From Fusobacteriota bacterium (GTDB lineage: Bacteria; Fusobacteriota; Fusobacteriia; Fusobacteriales; Fusobacteriaceae), in contig JAEWEF010000082.1 in assembly GCA_023389595.1 (NCBI GenBank), positions 1 to 19,677 of the forward strand: a stretch of 19,677 nucleotides of DNA. Reading direction: 5' to 3'. The position numbers and the translations under genes are program-made. Each line of letters starts with the position of its first letter. Position 1 is the first letter of the stretch. This document shows, in pieces, positions 14,751 to 19,677 of the stretch. The notes under the pieces are model-generated. The model was not told the DNA's origin. It did no database searches and saw only the letters and a program-made list of their open reading frames with translations.

Positions 14751-15553
14751 AAGTTATCTCCCCATTTTAACTTCCTTCTTAAAACATCATAATAGTTTCT
14801 ATCTTTAGGTATAACAAGCATCAGTTTTCTATCTGAGTATTTAATATTAATTCTATCATCTTTTTTTACATTTCCTATAAATTGTCCATCTACGTTTAAA
14901 AAGGCTTCATTATTATTTGTATCTACAATTAAATCTATAGACATATCTCCATCCAATATTATAGGTCTTGTATTTAAATTGTGTGTAGCAATTGGACTAA
15001 TTAAAAATAAACTCAGAGAAGGTATAACTATAGGTCCACCTATAGATAATGAATAAGCTGTTGATCCAGTAGGTGTAGATATAAGTATACCGTCCCCCTG
15101 ATATTTAGCTAAAAAATTGTTGTTCGAATATATTTCTATATCTATGATATTCATAACTTTGTTATCTCTATTTACTACAACTTCATTAAGGGAGTAGTAC
15201 TTTTTATTATAAACAGATACTTCCATAAAATATCTTTCTTCATATCTATAATTATCATTTATTACATCATCTATTATTTCCTTATATTTTTCATAAGTAA
15301 CTTCTGTTAAATAACCCATACTTCCAGCATTAATAGCTATTATTTTAGGAAGATTGTTAGAAATATCATTTATTTTTTTAAAAGCTCTGAGAAGTGTTCC
15401 GTCACCACCTATGACGATTAAAAAATCACAATTATAAATTTCATCTATATCTAATATTTCTATTTTTTTTTGTTTAAGATAATCATAACACTCTTTATAT
15501 ATTTTATTTGCCTTATCTTTACTTTCGTTATAAATGATACAGAATTTTAACAT
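14744..15553 (-). CDS. nadK: NAD kinase
   Basis: This 269-residue cytoplasmic enzyme phosphorylates NAD to NADP. The GGDGT motif (49-53) in FLIVIGGDGTLLRAFKK, NAGSMGYLTEV (75-85), SLNEVVVNRD (121-130) with the NE/D pair, and GDGILISTPTGSTAYSLS (about 153-170) are all standard. The length is usual for bacterial NadK. GGTGG precedes the ATG. It lies 13 bases after the EnvC-like gene and overlaps recN. A nadK-recN neighbour pair is common in bacteria, which supports both calls. Confidence 0.95.
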   Translation of the reverse strand: MLKFCIIYNESKDKANKIYKECYDYLKQKKIEILDIDEIYNCDFLIVIGGDGTLLRAFKKINDISNNLPKIIAINAGSMGYLTEVTYEKYKEIIDDVINDNYRYEERYFMEVSVYNKKYYSLNEVVVNRDNKVMNIIDIEIYSNNNFLAKYQGDGILISTPTGSTAYSLSIGGPIVIPSLSLFLISPIATHNLNTRPIILDGDMSIDLIVDTNNNEAFLNVDGQFIGNVKKDDRINIKYSDRKLMLVIPKDRNYYDVLRRKLKWGDNLC

Positions 15554-15566
15554 TTTACCACCGTTA

Positions 15567-16733
15567 TTATTTAAATGTTGGAACAGGATTTATAGGATTT
15601 AAATTTGCTCTAAGTTCATAGTAAAGTCTCGGTTTATTTTCACTAGATAATCCTAAACTTCCTATAGACTGTCCTTCATTTACTTTTGAGTTAACAGACA
15701 CTTTTAAACTTATTAAATTTCCATAAACGCCTATTATATCATTTCCATGATCTATCATAACAACTTTTCCTAAGCCTTGAAATTTATCAGCATAAATTAC
15801 CTTGCCAGATTTTGCAGCCACAATATTAGAACCAACTTTTCCAGCTATTTCTATTCCGTTGCTTTCAACTAGCCCAGATTTTTTTTCATGAAATGCAACA
15901 ACTATGCTTCCGTTTAAAGGCTTTGTTGTTTTTCCTATTATTTGATAAGCTTTACTACTACTCATGCTAGTTTTTTGAGTTGTGCTGCCTTTCTTTTGAG
16001 AATTTTTCTTAGCATTTTCCCTAATTATTCTCTCTATTTCTTTAGAAATTCTAGTCTTTTCTTTTTTAAGTGATTCTATGTTTTTCTGGTGAGTTTTTTT
16101 CTCACTATTTAATTTAGAAATCAATTCAGAGTGTTTAGCTTTTTTCTTATTGCTTTCGCTTATAGAATTTGACAATTCTTTCTTTAATTTGTCTAATTTA
16201 GCTTTTTGATTTTCTATTTCAGATTTGTATTTTTTTATTTTTTCTTCAATCTTAATGATATAGTCTATACGATTTAGATCTCCATTCAAAACATCTCTAT
16301 ATTGTTTTTTTAGTTCGTATCTTTTATTAGTTTCATCGCCAAGTATCTTAGAATACTTATCCCAAGCTAAAATTTTAGCAGAATACTCACTGCTTTTTAA
16401 TCCTATTTCTTCTTCTGCTATTTCAAGATTTTTTTGCCCATAATCTATATTTTTTTCAACTACAGTTATCTCTTCAGCTATATTTTGTTGCTCTTTTTCA
16501 TCTTTTTTTATTTCTATTTCTAATTTTTTTATTTGATCGCTCAATTTACCGGTTTCAACATTTATATTTTTTATTCTTGCATTTTTTGATTCTATTTGCT
16601 TATCAATATCTTTCAACTTCTTGTTCATATCATTTATACTTGCTCCATAAGAAATTAAAAATACTGACATGAAAAAACAAATAAAAATTATTTTATTATT
16701 CATTAACTTCTGTTTCAAATAAGATAGAGTCAT
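15567..16733 (-). CDS. EnvC-like degenerate M23/LytM protein with coiled coil
   Basis: This 388-residue exported protein has a signal or anchor segment (IIFICFFMSVFLISYGA), a long charged coiled coil (about residues 35-240), a Ser/Thr-rich linker and a C-terminal LytM domain (about 262-388). The zinc ligands of active M23 peptidases are lost: HxGxD is SNGIE, YxH is YGN, and HLH is RLY in PRLYYELR. E. coli EnvC has lost the same residues and activates amidases after control by FtsEX, so this is probably an amidase activator rather than a hydrolase. The longest frame starts at 16757 without a ribosome binding site. The ATG at 16733 has GGAG seven bases upstream and was chosen; 16703 is another option. 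It overlaps the end of ftsX, its expected partner. Confidence 0.82.
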   Translation of the reverse strand: MTLSYLKQKLMNNKIIFICFFMSVFLISYGASINDMNKKLKDIDKQIESKNARIKNINVETGKLSDQIKKLEIEIKKDEKEQQNIAEEITVVEKNIDYGQKNLEIAEEEIGLKSSEYSAKILAWDKYSKILGDETNKRYELKKQYRDVLNGDLNRIDYIIKIEEKIKKYKSEIENQKAKLDKLKKELSNSISESNKKKAKHSELISKLNSEKKTHQKNIESLKKEKTRISKEIERIIRENAKKNSQKKGSTTQKTSMSSSKAYQIIGKTTKPLNGSIVVAFHEKKSGLVESNGIEIAGKVGSNIVAAKSGKVIYADKFQGLGKVVMIDHGNDIIGVYGNLISLKVSVNSKVNEGQSIGSLGLSSENKPRLYYELRANLNPINPVPTFK

Positions 16734-17592
16734 TTTCTTTCTCCGTTCCCTTTTCATAGTTAACTATATTAAAAATTGATGCCGGTAAAATAATTATTAT
16801 TAAATTTAATATAACTAAAGCAGCTAAATTATAAATAAAAATTTCTTTTAAACTAAATATTTGGTAAAGTACATCCTTAGGTATAATATTATTCCTTATG
16901 TACACATAAACATTAAAGAATATAAGCGTTCCTATTAGTGATGAACTTGCAAAATTTAATATAGATCTTTTTTTAGAATTAGATAACGTCTGTTTGTAGT
17001 TTTTTGAAATATTTGTTCTGTTTAAAAAATAAACAGAATTTAATAACTTAAAAATGAATATACAAGAAATTGCTAACATTATCATCACAGCAGCTAACAC
17101 CATATTTATAACATTATAAATGTTTCCTTTATCTATTCTTTCATTTAAATATAAGTCATTTACATAAACTTCTTTTACTTCTTCAAGTGATTCTAACTTT
17201 TCTCTAATCTTATTAATATCTTCTTTATTTTTAACAGATATTAAGACAGAATCATACAAAGGATTACTAGATTCAGGTATAGAAATACTAAGATCATCCT
17301 GTAACTTTCTAAAACTTTCTCTTTTATCAATAAACCTAACTTCAGTAACTCCAGAATTTTCTATTATATCTCTCTCTAAATTATTTTTATTAACTTCATC
17401 TATATTATGTTTTAGATCTACTATTAACTTACTATTATTTATCAAGTTATCAGATATATTTTTTAAATTCAAAGAAGTTGATAAAAATACATTTACAACA
17501 AACACTATTATTACAACTAAATAAAACGATAATCTTTTTAATCTATTTATATAAGGTATATCATTTTTACCATACCCAAATATTTTACCCAT
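16696..17592 (-). CDS. ftsX: FtsX-like cell division membrane protein
   Basis: This 298-residue protein has the FtsX layout: a cytoplasmic N-terminus, one membrane segment (about 21-40), an extracytoplasmic domain (about 41-155) and three more segments (about 161-185, 212-232, 251-275). In the outer domain, NPLYDSVLISVKNKEDINKI followed by EEVKEVYVND matches the FtsX pattern of NPLPxxxxV and VxxVxY. FtsX with the ATPase FtsE transmits signals to an amidase activator outside the membrane, and the EnvC-like gene directly follows. No ftsE is upstream: the preceding 166 bases are non-coding and the next gene is on the other strand. GAGGTG lies four bases before the ATG. The gene heads the seven-gene operon. 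Confidence 0.83.
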   Translation of the reverse strand: MGKIFGYGKNDIPYINRLKRLSFYLVVIIVFVVNVFLSTSLNLKNISDNLINNSKLIVDLKHNIDEVNKNNLERDIIENSGVTEVRFIDKRESFRKLQDDLSISIPESSNPLYDSVLISVKNKEDINKIREKLESLEEVKEVYVNDLYLNERIDKGNIYNVINMVLAAVMIMLAISCIFIFKLLNSVYFLNRTNISKNYKQTLSNSKKRSILNFASSSLIGTLIFFNVYVYIRNNIIPKDVLYQIFSLKEIFIYNLAALVILNLIIIILPASIFNIVNYEKGTEKENDSILFETEVNE

Positions 17593-17622
17593 AATGCACC
17601 TCTTAGTTTATTAATATGGAAT

Positions 17623-17650
17623 ATTCTACCATATATTTATTTTTTAACAA
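17623..17650 (-). promoter_or_regulatory. Promoter of the ftsX-to-GNAT operon
   Basis: On the minus strand TTGTTA (17650-17645) is followed after 16 bases by TAGAAT (17628-17623), with TGG before it forming an extended -10. It is 30 bases upstream of the ftsX ATG and faces the yebC promoter. Confidence 0.55.
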
Positions 17651-17703
17651 AAAAAATATTTTATAAATGATAAATTTTTTCAATAATTGCATTTGCTTAA
17701 ATA

Positions 17704-17732
17704 TATACATATTTAAAAAAATATGTTAAAAT
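17704..17732 (+). promoter_or_regulatory. Promoter of yebC with an overlapping inverted repeat
   Basis: TATACA (17704-17709) and TAAAAT (17727-17732) are spaced by 17 bases, with TGT before the -10. A perfect inverted repeat, ACATATTT (17707-17714) and AAATATGT (17719-17726), fills the spacer between them. It could be an operator or chance in A/T-rich DNA. Confidence 0.45.
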
Positions 17733-17758
17733 TAATTAAAAATTTTGAGGAGGAATAT

Positions 17759-18505
17759 ATGGCAGGACACAGTAAATGGGCTAATATTCAACACAGAAAA
17801 GGTGCTCAAGATAAAAAAAGAGCAAAACTTTTTACTAAGCTAGGTAGAGAACTTACTATAGCTGCTAGAGAAGGTGGTAGTGATCCAAACTTTAATCCAA
17901 GACTAAGATTAGCTATAGAAAAAGCTAAATCTGGTAATATGCCTAAAGATATAATGGAAAGAGCTATAAAAAAAGGAAGTGGAGAACTTGAGGGAGTTGA
18001 CTTTTTAGAGCTAAGATATGAAGGTTACGGTCCGTCAGGAACTGCTTTCATAGTTGATGCCGTGTCGGACAATAAAAACCGAACTGCATCTGAAGTTAGA
18101 ACTGTTTTTACACGTAAAGGTGGAAATTTAGGTACTGATGGAGCAGTGTCTTGGATGTTTAAAAAACAAGGTATAATTACTATAAAAAATGAAAATATTG
18201 ATTTTGAAAAATTGATGTCTGATGCAATTGATTCAGGAGCAGAAGATATAATTGAAAATGATACAGTTTATGAAATAATAACTGATTATTCTGAATTAAA
18301 TAATGTTTTAGAAAATATTAAAAATCTTAACTATGCGGTTGAAGATGCAGAAATTTCTATGATACCAGAAAACAAAATTATAATTTCAGACGTTGAAACA
18401 GCTAAAAAAGTTATATTATTACATGAATCTCTTGAAGATCTAGATGACGTACAAGAAGTTTATTCAAACTTCGATATAGATGAAACTATTTTATCTCAAA
18501 TATAA
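17759..18505 (+). CDS. yebC: YebC/PmpR-family regulatory or ribosome-associated protein
   Basis: This 248-residue protein opens with the diagnostic MAGHSKWANIQHRKGAQDKKRAKLF-type start (MAGHSKWANIQHRKGAQD), and also has NMPKDIMERAIKKGSGE, YEGYGPSGTAFIVDAVSDN and the NRTASEVRTVFTRKGGNLG block, all near universal in the family. Members were described as transcription regulators, and more recently as translation factors that help at difficult peptide sequences. The longest frame starts at 17723, but AGGAGG stands six bases before the ATG at 17759 and the family N-terminus begins there. It is a single-gene unit with its own promoter and terminator. Confidence 0.95.
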   Translation: MAGHSKWANIQHRKGAQDKKRAKLFTKLGRELTIAAREGGSDPNFNPRLRLAIEKAKSGNMPKDIMERAIKKGSGELEGVDFLELRYEGYGPSGTAFIVDAVSDNKNRTASEVRTVFTRKGGNLGTDGAVSWMFKKQGIITIKNENIDFEKLMSDAIDSGAEDIIENDTVYEIITDYSELNNVLENIKNLNYAVEDAEISMIPENKIIISDVETAKKVILLHESLEDLDDVQEVYSNFDIDETILSQI

Positions 18506-18531
18506 AAAAGCGCCATTTAAGGTGCTTTTTT
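18504..18531 (+). terminator. Terminator of yebC
   Basis: AAAAAAGCGCC pairs with GGTGCTTTTTT around the loop ATTTAA (18515-18520). The stem holds one G-T pair, which is a good wobble in the plus-strand RNA but an A-C mismatch in the minus-strand RNA, so it should work better for yebC than for the convergent aroK gene. Confidence 0.82.
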
Positions 18532-19048
18532 AACTATTAATGTATGCATTTTTTATTTTTTCAACTGTGTCTAATATATTTGAATTTATATCTATATCTA
18601 CTATAAAATCTGCTGAACATCTATACAAAAATTCTCTTTTTTCTAAAAGCTCTTTTATTTTAAAATATTTATCATCAACACCATTTAGTATAGGTCTAGT
18701 TTTAGAATTTTTTAATCTGTGATAAAGTGTTTCGATATCGCAATTTAAATAAACGATGAATGAAGTTTTTTGTAAATTTTTTATATTTTCGTTATCGATT
18801 ACGACTCCACCACCAGTTGATATAACAACATTATTATCTATTGATTTTTCTAAAATAGTTTTTAATTCTAAATTTCTAAAATAAATTTCACCGTTTTCTG
18901 CAAAAATATCATTTATAGATTTTTTTTCATAAGATGATATCAGTTTGTCTATGTCAACAAATTTCATATCTAACGATTTTGATAAAATTTTTCCAACGGT
19001 ACTTTTACCGCTTCCCATAAATCCTATCAAAGCAATATTATCTTTCAT
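18530..19048 (-). CDS. aroK: Shikimate kinase
   Basis: This 172-residue kinase phosphorylates shikimate in the pathway to chorismate and aromatic amino acids. The Walker A GFMGSGKST (9-17), FVDIDKLI with the shikimate-binding aspartate at about 34, FRNLE with Arg58, STGGGVV (77-83) and the lid arginine in TRPIL (about 118) are all present. Length is normal. The GAGG upstream is about 13 bases from the ATG, which is longer than usual; the A-rich gap may still allow binding. It lies 22 bases after disA and is probably co-transcribed with it. No other aro genes are in the window. Confidence 0.94.
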   Translation of the reverse strand: MKDNIALIGFMGSGKSTVGKILSKSLDMKFVDIDKLISSYEKKSINDIFAENGEIYFRNLELKTILEKSIDNNVVISTGGGVVIDNENIKNLQKTSFIVYLNCDIETLYHRLKNSKTRPILNGVDDKYFKIKELLEKREFLYRCSADFIVDIDINSNILDTVEKIKNAYINS

Positions 19049-19070
19049 ACTTTTTTAATTTCCTCGATAA

Positions 19071-19677
19071 TTATTTTTCTAATTCAAAAGCAACTTTCAA
19101 TCTTTTTAATCCAGATCTTAAAGCTTTTATTTTGAACTTACTCATTTTTATAGCTAGCAATTCTTCGTCAGAAGTCTCTTGTAACTCAGCTATAGAATTG
19201 TAAGTGCTAACAATTTTTTCTATATCTTTTTTTGTTAATTTGCTAATTTTTCCCAACATTCGGTAACCTTTTGAAGTAATTTTATTATCAAGCGTGCTGT
19301 AAGATTTTGGATAACCTATTGCAGAACACAAATTTTCAATTTCTAATAATTCTTCATCATTTAAAGTGGACAGATTGCTATTTACATCTTCTACATCCAT
19401 ACCTACATTTACATAATCTTTAACAAAATCACTGTATTCTTCTTCCAGTCCAAAAAGTAATTCAGAAACTTGTAGATTCATAAGCCTTCCGTCGACACCA
19501 TATTCTGTTAGATAAAATTTTATCTCTTCTTTAATTCTTGATATCATTTCAAATCTTTGCAATATAGTTGCAACATCAAAAAATGTAACTAAATCATCTA
19601 ATTCTAACATACTAAGATTAGCAAGCTCTTTATCTAGAACGCTTCTATAACTTTCAAGAATTTTTATAGATTGAGCT
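19071..19677 (-). CDS. disA: DNA integrity scanning protein DisA, C-terminal part (cut by window edge)
   Basis: The frame is open to the window edge, so the first codons are missing; 201 residues are visible. The first visible residues AQSIKILESYRSVLDKELAN match the DisA linker. ELDDLVTFFDVATILQRFEMI and the later KGYRMLGKISKLTKKDIEKIV and LQETSDEELLAIKMSKFKIKA segments are the helical spine and the helix-hairpin-helix DNA-binding end of DisA. The diadenylate cyclase domain, which makes c-di-AMP, lies beyond the edge, so catalytic residues cannot be checked. Family members are about 355 residues long. An ATG at 19610 is internal and is not the start. It heads the visible disA-aroK unit. Confidence 0.92.
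   Translation of the reverse strand, partial: AQSIKILESYRSVLDKELANLSMLELDDLVTFFDVATILQRFEMISRIKEEIKFYLTEYGVDGRLMNLQVSELLFGLEEEYSDFVKDYVNVGMDVEDVNSNLSTLNDEELLEIENLCSAIGYPKSYSTLDNKITSKGYRMLGKISKLTKKDIEKIVSTYNSIAELQETSDEELLAIKMSKFKIKALRSGLKRLKVAFELEK

Noticed and set aside
15567..16733. EnvC-like protein as an active M23 peptidase
   Set aside because: All expected zinc-ligand positions are replaced, as in E. coli EnvC.

Overview
The window is very AT-rich (by eye roughly a quarter to under a third G+C) and gene-dense. It looks like a chromosomal segment from a member of the Fusobacteriota, probably near Fusobacterium. This is an inference from the gene set, not from a marker gene. The clues are pyruvate formate-lyase, an AtoA/AtoD/AtoE butyrate-acetoacetate set, a HisR/CntK-like racemase of the DapF superfamily, a small secreted FMN-binding protein, an EnvC-type degenerate LytM protein and DisA in one AT-rich genome. 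Nearly all genes are housekeeping or central metabolism. I see no tRNA, rRNA, CRISPR array, insertion sequence or prophage.

Layout, left to right. (1) The left edge holds the first 22 codons of pflB on the minus strand, with a promoter at 133-161. (2) A minus-strand operon, 260-2705, runs trmH-type rRNA methyltransferase, Nudix ADP-ribose pyrophosphatase, NATD1-like mini-acetyltransferase, RpiR-family regulator. Each ribosome binding site overlaps or abuts the end of the gene before it. (3) A divergent plus-strand pair, 2822-4966, encodes a PotD-like lipoprotein and the DNA polymerase sliding clamp. It ends in a hairpin shared with the convergent hydrolase gene. (4) Minus-strand transcription units at 4980-7940 encode an Ogg2-type 8-oxoguanine glycosylase with an alpha/beta hydrolase, a secreted FMN-binding protein with its own strong promoter, and the DapF-superfamily racemase. 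(5) The atoE-atoD-atoA operon lies at 8030-10777, with a clear promoter and terminator. (6) A seven-gene minus-strand operon, 10925-17592, runs ftsX, envC-like, nadK, recN, a degenerate tyrosine-recombinase-like gene, era, GNAT. (7) Plus-strand yebC converges on aroK and disA; disA runs off the right edge.

How the genes work together. The ato genes import short-chain fatty acids and activate them by CoA transfer, which fits an amino-acid fermenter alongside PFL. The large operon joins cell-wall splitting (FtsX with an EnvC-type amidase activator), NAD phosphorylation, DNA repair (RecN) and ribosome maturation (Era). DisA, RecN, Ogg2 and the clamp make the window rich in genome-maintenance functions.

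The most unusual items are: a recombinase-like protein that has lost its catalytic residues but sits inside a tightly coupled housekeeping operon; an FtsX-EnvC pair with no FtsE next to it; the HisR/CntK-like racemase with no metallophore genes; and a terminator whose stem encodes the last residues of one gene and whose loop starts with that gene's stop codon. Several start codons were moved from the longest open frame to an internal ATG because the longest-frame start lies in or next to the Shine-Dalgarno sequence. I found no convincing new multi-gene system; the recombinase-like gene is the best candidate for an undescribed function.
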